Assembly: GCA_034926865.1 (NCBI GenBank)
Contig: JAYFQP010000006.1
Coordinates: 78,066-142,065 of the forward strand
Direction of reading: 5' to 3'
Origin: RGIG1902 sp034926865
Lineage (GTDB): Bacteria > Bacillota > Clostridia > Oscillospirales > Butyricicoccaceae
DNA: 64,000 bases
The notes under the pieces are model-generated. The model worked only from the letters and a program-made list of their open reading frames with translations, made no database searches and was not told where the DNA came from. Within the stretch, counting starts at the first letter, position 1; each line of letters starts with the position of its first letter. The position numbers were made by a program, and so were the translations under genes. Positions 18,181-25,776 of this stretch are shown one piece after another.

Positions 18181-18289
18181 GATGGATATTATATTACTAC
18201 ATTCCAACAGCAAATGCAATATGCGACTTTGACAAAAATATATCAACAAATTTATGCAATAATGTTTATTCTTTAGGCCTTGCAAAGAA

Positions 18290-18550
18290 CTTCACTTAAG
18301 ATGTGTCATTGCAACCAAGGCGACTATGCCGAAGGCGCGTATAGTATGTTGCCGCTAAGCCCATCACATGCTCCCATTGAAAAGGGAAGAAGAAAGTTGG
18401 CGGTTATTGGTCCATACCGTAGGCGAAATGCTAGGTCATATCTGCGGAGGCAGCTATATCGGGAATGGATATCGGGGTATAAGCAGCTGACCCAAGAATA
18501 AAGATTGTCCCCATAAGTAGTATCAAATATAATTGGGCCTATGCTGCATA
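18290..18550 (-). pseudogene. 3' remnant of a DUF1538 membrane-protein gene (left flank of the element)
   Basis: Minus-strand pieces CSIGPI, LMGTIFILGSAAYTP and ISIPDIAASADMT read in neighbouring frames and match the second half of a DUF1538 domain. Stops and at least one frameshift separate them. Joining this flank to the one at 23214 restores the reading VAICSIGP across the insertion point. No other feature is seen between 18243 and 18550; a 73-codon plus-strand reading there has no ribosome site and is discounted. Confidence 0.6.
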
Positions 18551-18561
18551 TGAGTGTTCTA

Positions 18562-18573
18562 TATTAGGAAAAC
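18562..18573 (+). repeat. Left terminal inverted repeat of the element
   Basis: TATTAGGAAAAC, an exact inverted copy of 23192-23203, nine bases inside the left ATATG. Confidence 0.6.
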
Positions 18574-18597
18574 CAACAAACTGTTGAAGTGGTGGGG

Positions 18598-19070
18598 TTA
18601 TACCACCTGCAAATGTGAGTTGACTTCAATGTATTCGATAATGCGGCGAAGCTCGTCTGCAAACTTAAATCGTATGCTAATGTCGCCGCCCTCGTATATC
18701 TTGATATGGTCACCCAGTTCAATCAAAATTTCTCTTGTCAGCTTGTCGATGTTCTCATATTTTCGTAAAGTAGCCAAAAATGGGTTTTCAACATCAATGC
18801 CGTTTTCCAGCTCGTCCCGTTCTTTTTTCAGATTGGCGATAACCTCCATGATGGCTTCATTTTGCCGCTCGTAATCTTCGCCCATGTGACGGTAATCATT
18901 GTGCGTAATGATACCATCTTTCTTTGATTGATGACGCTGTTGCTCTCGTCCTTGCCACGGTTCAAATCTTCTTTGGATAAACGGATGTATTGACCGAGCT
19001 TCCAGCGTATTACATTGTACGGGAATGGGGAAACGGTGAGATTTGTTCTCCTGTTTTTTGTGCGTGCCAT
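18598..19070 (-). pseudogene. Large serine recombinase with its middle deleted
   Basis: The start is intact: GGAAGGAGG then ATG 19070, MARTKNRRTN, and QYIRLSKEDLNRGKDESNS, the beginning of a resolvase domain just after the usual catalytic-loop strand. Near 18920 the frame changes. The other frame then continues to 18598 with a C-terminal segment (GEDYERQNEAIMEVI, then GGDISIRFKFADELRRIIEY) typical of DUF4368 in TnpX-like recombinases of clostridial elements. About 50 N-terminal and 100 C-terminal residues remain of a protein normally over 500 long. The catalytic domain and zinc region are gone, so it cannot be active. Confidence 0.8.
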
Positions 19071-19089
19071 GTATCCTCCTTCCTATCAC

Positions 19090-19386
19090 ATTACACCTCC
19101 TGCGCTGTGCTTCGGAAAGTTTACCCATAGCAATGTGAAGCTGCCTGTAACTTTCCATCTTCATCAGAAGGTCGGCGGGATCATTCACAACGGAATATCT
19201 CATAGCTGTGTCTGTCAAACCGTCTATGAAATCCGTATAATCAAGATACCGCCTGTCTTGCCGCCTTTGGGACTGGATTTGCCGGGTGGACTGTTCAAGC
19301 AGTTCCTTAACCGGAGTTGAAACCTCAACACAAATCTCGCTCCCATTGGCGGTTTTATATTTTATCGTAACTAATAGCTTGTCCAT
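19090..19386 (-). pseudogene. Truncated sigma-70-like regulator of a conjugative element
   Basis: Starts at ATG 19386 behind GGAGG and reads MDKLLVTIKYKTANGSE, then DYTDFIDGLTDTAM and MGKLSEAQRRR. This is the N-terminal two thirds of the small sigma-like helix-turn-helix proteins carried by Tn916/Tn4451-type elements. Near 19095 the expected C-terminal helix-turn-helix is missing and the sequence runs straight into the recombinase ribosome site. The frame stays open by chance to 18598, so a fusion protein of about 262 residues could be made, but its middle is out-of-frame recombinase sequence. Confidence 0.7.
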
Positions 19387-19690
19387 TGTTTTTCCTCCAT
19401 TCATCATGTGGCGAATTGCTTCGCCGGGTTGATAGGTTGACGAATGGAGGGAGGTGTGGAACGACAACCGGGGCCAAGGCCCCGCCCTGACTTCGCGCTA
19501 ACTTGGCCCGAAGCGATAAAGTAATCTGTTTTCGGCTGGGTCACATTAGGCCGCTATCCTTGTTTAACGGCCCGGCGCGTTGGCTTGAATTGGCATAATA
19601 AAACACAGCGATACCTCCTTTGATACCGCCGTGTCCTTAAAATAGGGCAATTTTAATACACCCTCCGTGATTCTATTTTTTGAAAAGGAA

Positions 19691-19727
19691 AACGGCGGCT
19701 TTGAATATTGATTTCAAAACCGCCGCT
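19691..19727 (-). terminator. Intrinsic terminator after the 208-residue gene
   Basis: Thirteen-base stem CGGCGGTTTTGAA (minus strand, 19725-19713) with its partner at 19705-19693, one T-G pair, followed by a T-rich tract. The stretch 19468-19690 holds no gene; a small hairpin (GGCCG/ACGGCC near 19540-19570) is visible. Confidence 0.7.
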
Positions 19728-19794
19728 CACAATCGACTACGCTCTATCGTAATATAACCCTGTCGTTGAAACAACGGTTATATGCGTTGATGGC

Positions 19795-20421
19795 CTATAT
19801 AGGCGTTGAGCTGTATGTATAACTTGCGTTTGCCTTTCTATAGCCGTCATTTTCCTTTGCGCTCAATTCGGATTCAATCTGTGATAAACGCTGTTCCAAA
19901 TCCCTACGCTTTTCCTCATCATCGCGGACACTGTTCAACTGCTGTTGAATCTGCTGTTTCTGTTCTTTCAGCTTCTTGATTTCAGAGTCAACTTTGTCGG
20001 TATCAACCCTACAAAATAAACCTCCTTTTTTGTCGCCGGGTTTTTCAGGCCCATCACCTTTTTCCGGCAGTAGAGCGTCTATATCCGGGCCCGATACGGT
20101 TTCGGGTGATTTACCAGCCTGTTCTTTTCCTTGCGTACCATCGGCTGGTTTGCTTTGTTCGGTTGAATCGGGGCGGTCGAAAACAATCCGCTTATCTCCG
20201 TTTTCGTCCGCTTCCAATCGGTAAAGACCGGGGGTTTTTTCAGCCTTTCCATCGCTTGGGATATATTCGTCACGATGTAGGGCGGATGACTTAGATTGCT
20301 CCGCTTTTTCGGCTTCCTTTGCCTTATCAGCGGCGTTTATAGGCTTGTTTTGATCTTCTTCTACTTTACTTGCGTAGGGGTCTGGGCGAGAAACGCTATT
20401 CCCAACTGCTCCTATTGACAT
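19795..20421 (-). CDS. Hypothetical element protein with C-terminal coiled coil
   Basis: A 208-residue, highly charged protein starting at ATG 20421 behind AAAGGAGG. The first 130 residues are low-complexity, rich in Lys, Glu, Pro and Asp, and probably disordered. Residues about 140-195 form a heptad-like coiled coil (SEIKKLKEQKQQIQQQLNSV, then RRDLEQRLSQIESELSAKEN). This resembles the coiled-coil part of FlxA-like proteins, but the match is too general for a function. There is no signal peptide. It follows the two-component pair on the same strand inside the element. Confidence 0.65.
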   Translation of the reverse strand: MSIGAVGNSVSRPDPYASKVEEDQNKPINAADKAKEAEKAEQSKSSALHRDEYIPSDGKAEKTPGLYRLEADENGDKRIVFDRPDSTEQSKPADGTQGKEQAGKSPETVSGPDIDALLPEKGDGPEKPGDKKGGLFCRVDTDKVDSEIKKLKEQKQQIQQQLNSVRDDEEKRRDLEQRLSQIESELSAKENDGYRKANASYTYSSTPI

Positions 20422-20489
20422 AAGAAATCCTCCTTTGCTATGTGATATAGTAGTACCTACTTACAATTATAGGGATGAAAATGGCTCAT

Positions 20490-21812
20490 TCAATGGGTTT
20501 GTTGTGAAATGCCCTTAGATTGTTGTGGAATGACGAATAGGGCGTTGAGTTTGAATGTACCATCGGCAATTTCGATTTCAACCTTTCCGTTGTACTTGTG
20601 AAGCACCGCCTGTATATTGGAAAGCCCAATCCCCGCCGTCGGAAGTTTTGTATCTACATGACAGCGGTTTTCAATATTCAAAAGATAGATATTTCCTTTT
20701 TGGCTGCCCGATAAACGAATCCCTCTATCCTGTTCGCAGACCTCCTCGTTTGCAACGATGGCATTATCAAGCGCATTGGATAAAACAATGCACCAGTCCA
20801 TATCGTTCACGCCGCTCTGTTTTGGGATATGCACGGAACAATCAACATGAATCTCTTTTCCCGCCGCAATCGCCAGTTTACTGCCTAACAAAGCATCTAC
20901 GGTTACATTTCCGGTCTGTATCGGAAAGGACAGGGTATCGGATACGTTTTCTAACTTCTCCAAATACTCTTGCGCCGCACTCGGTTGATTTTCTTTGAGC
21001 AACTGACGCAAAACAAGGAAGTGGTTTTTAATGTCGTGCCGGAACGAACGGGTCTGCTCATACCGTAGGCTTGATTCCTTTACATAAACCTCTTGATTCT
21101 GCGTTTGTTGCTCTAAAAGTCGAGCCCTCTGCTCATGCTCAATGGATTGGAGCAATTTCTGATACGTAATGAGGGCGGAAACCAAGCCTCCACAGGCAAG
21201 CAGACGCAAGGATACTATTTGAAAACTGTTTACTTTTGGAGAAACCAAGCCTTGCGCACTATCCCAAATAACTACGTTTCCATAAATCGAATCGGATAGG
21301 AACGCTCCGACAAAGGTAATAAACAGAATAGGCACAAGCAGTACAAGCAGGGTTGGTTGCCGTATACCCCCAATACTGCTTGGAAAGTAGCTCAATATAA
21401 TGCGGAAAGTCAAAATTAAAAGAATGATAATTATTGCATTTTGAAAGTAATCCGCAAATCTCAGTATTGTCAGCGAATTGACACTTGAAATTACCCAAAA
21501 TGTTAAAGATGTCATTGTTCCGGTTATAACGTTCTCTACGGAAATTGCCAATGATGATATGACAGCCGCTTCCGTAAATCTGCACTTTTGAAAGAGCCCA
21601 CCGCAGATAGCCAGCAGAAGGATTCCTAAGAGGACATAAAAAAACTCCCCTACCCACCACGAGTATCGGCAAAAGGCCAGACCACATGAAAATACCGAAT
21701 ACAGTACGCCCCAATACCAACGAAAAGCCGTATTACATAGACGGCAGAAGTAATAGTACAACAGCATGGAAATTATGCCGGAATAGAGTAGCGCCAATAT
21801 TATTGAATCCAT
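20490..21812 (-). CDS. AgrC-like GHKL sensor histidine kinase
   Basis: A 440-residue kinase. Six or seven membrane helices fill residues 1-225, with no large outer domain, followed by a coiled linker. The phosphoacceptor His is in RSFRHDIKNHFLVL. The GHKL ATPase domain shows the N-box (VLSNALDNAI) and the G-box (GIGLSNIQAVLHKY). This layout is that of AgrC/ComD/BlpH kinases, which detect secreted peptides. It starts five bases after the response-regulator stop, so the two are one operon. No peptide precursor or AgrB protease is encoded nearby, so the ligand is unknown. Confidence 0.9.
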   Translation of the reverse strand: MDSIILALLYSGIISMLLYYYFCRLCNTAFRWYWGVLYSVFSCGLAFCRYSWWVGEFFYVLLGILLLAICGGLFQKCRFTEAAVISSLAISVENVITGTMTSLTFWVISSVNSLTILRFADYFQNAIIIILLILTFRIILSYFPSSIGGIRQPTLLVLLVPILFITFVGAFLSDSIYGNVVIWDSAQGLVSPKVNSFQIVSLRLLACGGLVSALITYQKLLQSIEHEQRARLLEQQTQNQEVYVKESSLRYEQTRSFRHDIKNHFLVLRQLLKENQPSAAQEYLEKLENVSDTLSFPIQTGNVTVDALLGSKLAIAAGKEIHVDCSVHIPKQSGVNDMDWCIVLSNALDNAIVANEEVCEQDRGIRLSGSQKGNIYLLNIENRCHVDTKLPTAGIGLSNIQAVLHKYNGKVEIEIADGTFKLNALFVIPQQSKGISQQTH

Positions 21813-21817
21813 CTACC

Positions 21818-22525
21818 TTACGTTCCCTTCTTTTTCATGTATGACATCATGGCTTCCATAAACTCCTGATGTTTGAGCCTTGAAACCGGAACATATTCTT
21901 TGTTTTCCAACTCAATCTGCCCGCCACCGTATTCCTTCATATAGTCCAAATTGACAAGATAACTGCGGTGGCAACGTACAAAACGGTAATCAAGCTGTTT
22001 CTCCATATCTTCCAATGTGCAGTAGTATTCAATAACGCCGTTTTTCGTATGAAGATACATTTTACGGTTAATCACTTCACAATAATAAATGTCCTCCAAC
22101 TTGACCGTCTTGCACCAGTTCATAGTCTGAACAAATAAGGACTTGTTTTCATTTTCGTGAAGTTTTCTTATGGCTCTATCCAAGGTTTTATGTAAGCGCA
22201 TATCAACAATAGGTTTACAGATATAGTCAAAAGCCTCTACCTCAAAGGCTTCATAAACACGCTCTGACAATGCGGTTATAAAAATAATCGCACCCCGGTT
22301 TTCGTTCTCCCTTATTTTTTTTGCGAGTGTGATACCGTCTTGCTCCGGCATTTGTATATCCAAAAAAAATAGGTCAAAGGCGCAAGACGTTTTGAGCAAT
22401 GCAGCAGCACTAAAGAAGCATTTAATTTCATAATGCTCTTTTTGGCTGTCCATATAGGACGATATTTTTTTCTCTAAAATTTCATGTGCGACCTTTTCAT
22501 CGTCGCATATCGCAATTTTTACCAT
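21818..22525 (-). CDS. AgrA-like LytTR response regulator
   Basis: A 235-residue protein. The receiver domain (about 1-120) has the acidic pair in AICDDEK, the phosphoacceptor Asp in LFFLDIQMP and the conserved Lys in DYICKP. The LytTR DNA-binding domain (about 135-232) shows CEVINRKMYLHT and FVRCHRSYLVNL. It is the partner of the kinase downstream. LytTR regulators bind paired direct repeats upstream of their targets; no such pair was recognised with confidence in this window. Confidence 0.93.
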   Translation of the reverse strand: MVKIAICDDEKVAHEILEKKISSYMDSQKEHYEIKCFFSAAALLKTSCAFDLFFLDIQMPEQDGITLAKKIRENENRGAIIFITALSERVYEAFEVEAFDYICKPIVDMRLHKTLDRAIRKLHENENKSLFVQTMNWCKTVKLEDIYYCEVINRKMYLHTKNGVIEYYCTLEDMEKQLDYRFVRCHRSYLVNLDYMKEYGGGQIELENKEYVPVSRLKHQEFMEAMMSYMKKKGT

Positions 22526-22597
22526 AGTCTTACCCCTACCACTAGACGGTATAATACATACCTATCCCTACTATTTTTTCAAATTATATAAGCAGTT

Positions 22598-22957
22598 TCA
22601 ATGGCTTTGTCGCAGAATGTCATTCCAATGCTGTGAAATGTTGAATTGCCCATCTACATCATTATATCTGATGACCCCGATATCCTCAAGAAAGTCGGAT
22701 GGCATACATGAAAAACTTTGCTTTTCCGATGTTCCGCTAAACTGCAAACAGGGCAAGTGTATTGACACTTGCACATTTTTGAGATTCTCCCTGACGGGAA
22801 AATTCAAAAATTGCTTGTTGGGGAGTGCCTTTCCCAAGGGTTCTTCCGGCCTGTCCTTATCAGCTTCATGTAGAACAGCTCCGTCCTCATGGGAAAGTGC
22901 CGCTGTTTCCTCGGCGGTCTTTACTTCGTCCGGCTTGTTTGGCTCATTTTTTGCCAT
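22598..22957 (-). CDS. Hypothetical element protein
   Basis: A 119-residue reading frame starting at ATG 22957, with GGAGG eight bases upstream. The first 45 residues are acidic and Pro-rich (NEPNKPDEVKTAEETAAL); the rest has no membrane segment or motif I recognise. It is the first gene of the element on this strand, about 70 bases before the two-component pair. The abrupt change in composition near residue 48 could mark a deletion junction. No function is proposed. Confidence 0.5.
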   Translation of the reverse strand: MAKNEPNKPDEVKTAEETAALSHEDGAVLHEADKDRPEEPLGKALPNKQFLNFPVRENLKNVQVSIHLPCLQFSGTSEKQSFSCMPSDFLEDIGVIRYNDVDGQFNISQHWNDILRQSH

Positions 22958-23046
22958 GCATTTTACCTCCGGTCTGTTTTATGGCAACAAAAAAAGGCCT
23001 GATTTTTAATCAAGCCCAACGGGATATTTGCAATCCCTCCTTTCCA

Positions 23047-23119
23047 CTTCGGGCCAAGCTGACCCGAAGTTCCGCTATCCAGATACAAAAACACCGCCTA
23101 TCTTGTCCAATTAGGCGGT
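23047..23119. other. Two perfect hairpins near the right end of the element
   Basis: CTTCGGG (23047-23053) pairs with CCCGAAG (23063-23069), and ACCGCCTA (23093-23100) with TAGGCGGT (23112-23119). Similar but weaker structures lie near 19490-19570, so they may be a feature of the parent element, possibly an attenuator or a recombinase/relaxase site. Neither is followed by a T-run. No gene is seen from 22958 to 23203. Confidence 0.4.
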
Positions 23120-23191
23120 ATCCTGTGTAATGTGATAGCTCATATTTTATTTTGGTATTTCCTTATCCCGCATGGAATAAGGGTTTTTGCA

Positions 23192-23203
23192 GTTTTCCTA
23201 ATA
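23192..23203 (-). repeat. Right terminal inverted repeat of the element
   Basis: GTTTTCCTAATA, the exact complement of the left repeat, ten bases inside the right ATATG. Confidence 0.6.
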
Positions 23204-23213
23204 CGTTTGGCTT

Positions 23214-23355
23214 ATATGGCTACAAGACCAAAACTGTCGCTTTGTGAATGACGATCACCTTGCGGCATAGAGAAGCCTATACCTAGTGCCATTATAAAAG
23301 GAACCATTATGGGGTCTGTGGTCACTCCTACGGAGTCGAAGAACACAATGTTCGA
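23214..23355 (-). pseudogene. 5' remnant of the same DUF1538 gene (right flank of the element)
   Basis: Minus-strand frame FFDSVGVTTDPIMVPF, then MALGIGFSMPQGDRHS and SDSFGLVAI. This is the DUF1538 core motif (DSxGVTTxPxxVPF, GDxxxxDSFGLVA). It breaks off at the element end and is cut on its 5' side near 23355, close to the terminator of the MFS gene, so most of the original gene is lost. Confidence 0.65.
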
Positions 23356-23366
23356 GGGCAAACGCA

Positions 23367-23398
23367 ACAAAAAATGCCGCGCGTTTCAAGGCGCGGCA
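23367..23398 (-). terminator. Intrinsic terminator of the MFS gene
   Basis: On the minus strand TGCCGCGC (23398-23391) pairs with GCGCGGCA (23382-23375), followed by a run of T. Confidence 0.85.
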
Positions 23399-23420
23399 CT
23401 ATTTGTTGTTATACTTTTGT

Positions 23421-24707
23421 TTAAGCTTTAAGGCTGTCCTTTTTCTTCAATATGAAGTATCTTACTGCAAAAAGGCTGGCTGCGAAAAGCCTGCATACGC
23501 TGGAGGTGAACATGGTATGAACAACGCCTATTCGGGTATACAGCGCAACGCCAAAAAGAGGTGCTACAAAGTTTGAAATCTGCATTACCATGTTATAAAT
23601 ACCAATGTAAAGAGATTTGTTTTCATCAGGCAGATTATCAAGCATGTCGTTGAAAAGCCCCAGCTGGAAACCGGGAGATGTTCCTCCGCTAAACATGTAG
23701 CCTGCCATGATGACCCAAAAGTTCTTGGTAACGGCCGTCAGAAAAGGGGATGTTGCACATGCAATCATACCGAGAACGGTAGAGCCCCTCGGGCCGAACT
23801 TATCTATCCTTCTGCCCCACCATGTAGACATCATTGTCAAAGCCAGATATGAGAGAACATCAAATACACTTTTCGTTGCCTCGTTAAAACCTACATATTT
23901 AATGAGATACAGAAAGAACATGGGCCATGCCATTTGCCATGAAAAATAAAAAACAAAAAGAAGCCCAAGAAAAATGCAGAACTGAGGATGGCCTTTAAGG
24001 CCCTTAATAGCCACAATAAAATCTTTTGGGGAAAGTTTACTGCCCGCTGAAGAGGGAGGCATAACATGTTCTGGACAGCAGGTTTTATTGATAGCTTTTC
24101 GCTGGAATACCGAGGCTATGAATGCTACAACAAAAAATCCCTGATATGCCAGTATCTTCTGATCCTGAGTCTTACAAAGATAGCTTAATATAAGGCCGCC
24201 TGCCATAAGAGTAACTATAGGCACGGCATTGGTCATCATTTGTCTTCTGGCATAAGGAAGGGCTCTGTGAGAAGGAGAGTAAAGGTCGGAAAAATAGCTT
24301 TGCCAGGAGACTGTGTAGCATATATAAGGGATATTCCATAAGGAAATGCCGATTATAAAGAACCAATATCCGTGGCTTCCCAAAAATGGCGCCATAGCGA
24401 TAAGAGGAAGCACTACGCCGCATATGGTAATTGCTGAGCTAAGGAACTTTTTTTTGTCTTTTACTCTGTCAATATACATTGAGGCAGGGAGCAAAACAAA
24501 GAGAGCGCAGAAAGACGGAAGGGAAGATATTAGACCTATGGCGACATCGTCGGCTCCCATTGCTGAAGCAAACAGCTGGTAAAAAGGGTTAGTGAGCTGA
24601 AGAACGATTCCGGCAAAGAGAGCCTCCGCCATTATCATAAGCGTATTACGCTCTTCAAAGGCCAGATGCGCTTTGGCACTGCGCCTCATTTGATTTAAAA
24701 GACCCAT
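23421..24707 (-). CDS. Major facilitator superfamily transporter
   Basis: A 428-residue protein with about 12 membrane helices and an MFS-type loop (YIDRVKDKKKFL) between helices 2 and 3. A related loop (WWGRRIDKFGPRGS) opens the second half. The ATG at 24707 is chosen because GAGGTG lies just upstream; an in-frame ATG 8 codons earlier has no ribosome site. Cytoplasmic ends and the central loop (about 205-225) are charged. The substrate is unknown and neighbours give no hint. Confidence 0.88.
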   Translation of the reverse strand: MGLLNQMRRSAKAHLAFEERNTLMIMAEALFAGIVLQLTNPFYQLFASAMGADDVAIGLISSLPSFCALFVLLPASMYIDRVKDKKKFLSSAITICGVVLPLIAMAPFLGSHGYWFFIIGISLWNIPYICYTVSWQSYFSDLYSPSHRALPYARRQMMTNAVPIVTLMAGGLILSYLCKTQDQKILAYQGFFVVAFIASVFQRKAINKTCCPEHVMPPSSAGSKLSPKDFIVAIKGLKGHPQFCIFLGLLFVFYFSWQMAWPMFFLYLIKYVGFNEATKSVFDVLSYLALTMMSTWWGRRIDKFGPRGSTVLGMIACATSPFLTAVTKNFWVIMAGYMFSGGTSPGFQLGLFNDMLDNLPDENKSLYIGIYNMVMQISNFVAPLFGVALYTRIGVVHTMFTSSVCRLFAASLFAVRYFILKKKDSLKA

Positions 24708-24799
24708 AATAACACCTCGTGACTGCTTCAATAAGTACCGTATACAGTCTCAAGCGTACTATAGCAGAAAGATGAGGGCAAGTAAAGAGTTATTTAATT

Positions 24800-25237
24800 C
24801 TATTTCCCAGCCAGAATATCTCTAGCAATCGCTATTGCTCCATCCACCATGACATGGCATCTCTGTTTGAGCTCAGGGCTTTCATTATATAGTTTTTTGC
24901 CTTCCGGGGTAGAGGTATCGCATCCCAATAGGTCCCGGCAGATTAAAGTTCCATATTGCTCGCGGAAGCGACGGTTGAACTCAGAATATTGGGCATAAGC
25001 ATGCTCACGCGTTTCCTTATCTGTCATATCGGTATTGCCGTTAATCATGCCCATTGCCATAAGGGCTCCGGTGACTGCTCCGCATACCTCTCCTGCACGG
25101 CAGCCCCCGCCAAAGCCACAGCTTATCTTCATGGCAACATCAGTGTCCAGGCCCACTTCATTCGAAAGTGATACTAAAACCGACTGTGCGCAGTTACATC
25201 CATTTTTCATAAGTTCTCTGCCAAAAAGTTCGCTCAT
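24800..25237 (-). CDS. C-GCAxxG-C-C family (redox-associated) protein
   Basis: A 145-residue protein with the family motif near residues 41-55: SCGFGGGCRAGEVCGAVTGA. Cys residues also occur in NGCNCAQSV near the N-terminus and LICRDLLGCD. Members are small, probably metal- or cluster-binding proteins of anaerobes, often near redox genes; no reaction is established. The start at 25237 follows AAAGGAGAAAG. It has its own promoter (25281-25309) and is divergent from the purine operon. Confidence 0.85.
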   Translation of the reverse strand: MSELFGRELMKNGCNCAQSVLVSLSNEVGLDTDVAMKISCGFGGGCRAGEVCGAVTGALMAMGMINGNTDMTDKETREHAYAQYSEFNRRFREQYGTLICRDLLGCDTSTPEGKKLYNESPELKQRCHVMVDGAIAIARDILAGK

Positions 25238-25280
25238 ATTCTTTCTCCTTTTAGGTATTTCTTTTAACCTGATAAGCTAT

Positions 25281-25309
25281 ATTATATACATCGTCTCAGT
25301 GTGTTTCAA
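25281..25309 (-). promoter_or_regulatory. Sigma-A promoter of the C-GCAxxG-C-C gene
   Basis: On the minus strand TTGAAA (25309-25304), 17 bases, TATAAT (25286-25281). Confidence 0.75.
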
Positions 25310-25388
25310 TATGGATAACTGAGAAGTTGTAATTTCCTGACATTCAAATGCAGTGAATAAGGTATATAATGGCTCATATTAAGGGAGC

Positions 25389-25434
25389 ATACTGCGTCGG
25401 GGGGCAAAACATCTATCTTTTATTTTGCGCAGTG
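25389..25434 (+). other. Imperfect stem-loop upstream of the purine promoter
   Basis: ACTGC and GCAAAA on the 5' side pair with TTTTGC and GCAGT on the 3' side, with a G-rich 5' bulge. It lies outside the predicted purE transcript and has no T-run. I could not match it to a purine, PRPP or ZTP riboswitch. The rest of 25310-25466 shows nothing further. Confidence 0.3.
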
Positions 25435-25466
25435 GGGAATTTATGGATAAAACGACAAATCGGGAC

Positions 25467-25493
25467 ATTTTGCAAAGCTTAAGGTTGCAAAAT
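25467..25493. promoter_or_regulatory. Palindromic candidate operator over the purE -35 box
   Basis: ATTTTGCAA (25467-25475), nine bases, TTGCAAAAT (25485-25493): a perfect 9-base inverted repeat whose right arm contains the -35 hexamer TTGCAA. A repressor bound here would block the promoter. It does not look like the Bacillus PurBox. Confidence 0.5.
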
Positions 25494-25513
25494 AAGAGAA
25501 AATATAGTATTAT
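25485..25513 (+). promoter_or_regulatory. Sigma-A promoter of the purine operon
   Basis: TTGCAA (25485-25490), 17 bases, TATTAT (25508-25513). Confidence 0.6.
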
Positions 25514-25551
25514 TTAACTGTATTTAATAGACTGCGTGGAGGCCTTGCGGA

Positions 25552-25647
25552 CATGAGACTGTTTTTCAAATACGAAGTCATGGATGACGTCGGAATTGCA
25601 GATATCCGCGGGAGAGTTGCGTCCGGCATAAAGAATAATTTGTCATG
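25552..25647 (+). other. 31-codon open frame in the purE leader
   Basis: ATG 25552 with GGAGG ten bases upstream opens a frame starting MRLFFKYEVMDDVGIADIRG and ending at TGA 25645-25647, just before a hairpin. It may be a leader peptide or a chance frame. Codon content gives no obvious amino-acid bias. Confidence 0.35.
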
Positions 25648-25649
25648 AG

Positions 25650-25676
25650 AAGCACCCTGTCAAAAGGGTGCTTTTA
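25650..25676 (+). terminator. Terminator-like hairpin in the purE leader
   Basis: Nine-base perfect stem AAGCACCCT (25650-25658) with AGGGTGCTT (25665-25673), then TT and a broken T-tract. It sits about 100 bases before purE and could act as an attenuator. Confidence 0.6.
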
Positions 25677-25776
25677 GCTTATTGTTTTTGTGGATTATTT
25701 TGCCAAAAGTTATTAATTGAAGCAATTACAAAAATGCGAAATAAGTAAAAATCTGAGAAATCGAGAGGATAGGCTT

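Larger units (their letters stand above)
18550..23215. mobile_element. Decayed mobilizable element of the large-serine-recombinase type, about 4.67 kb
   Basis: Boundaries come from the flanks. ATATG occurs at both ends (18548-18552 and 23214-23218), and removing the DNA between restores a DUF1538 reading frame. Twelve-base inverted repeats lie just inside each end: TATTAGGAAAAC at 18562-18573 and its complement at 23192-23203. The spacing from the ATATG copies is almost symmetric, as expected for recombinase arms. At the left end are the remains of a TnpX-like recombinase and a sigma-like gene; all genes lie on the minus strand. No mobilization, replication or resistance gene is left. Confidence 0.7.

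Noticed and set aside
18280..18501. A 73-codon plus-strand frame left of the mobile element
   Set aside because: No start signal; the opposite strand carries the DUF1538 remnant, which explains the sequence better.
18598..19467. One intact 289-residue protein across the element's left end
   Set aside because: The open frame joins a sigma-like N-terminus, out-of-frame recombinase sequence and a recombinase C-terminus; it is a chance fusion of two truncated genes.
25310..25650. A guanine, PRPP or ZTP riboswitch before purE
   Set aside because: The conserved cores of these classes were looked for and not found; only generic hairpins are present.
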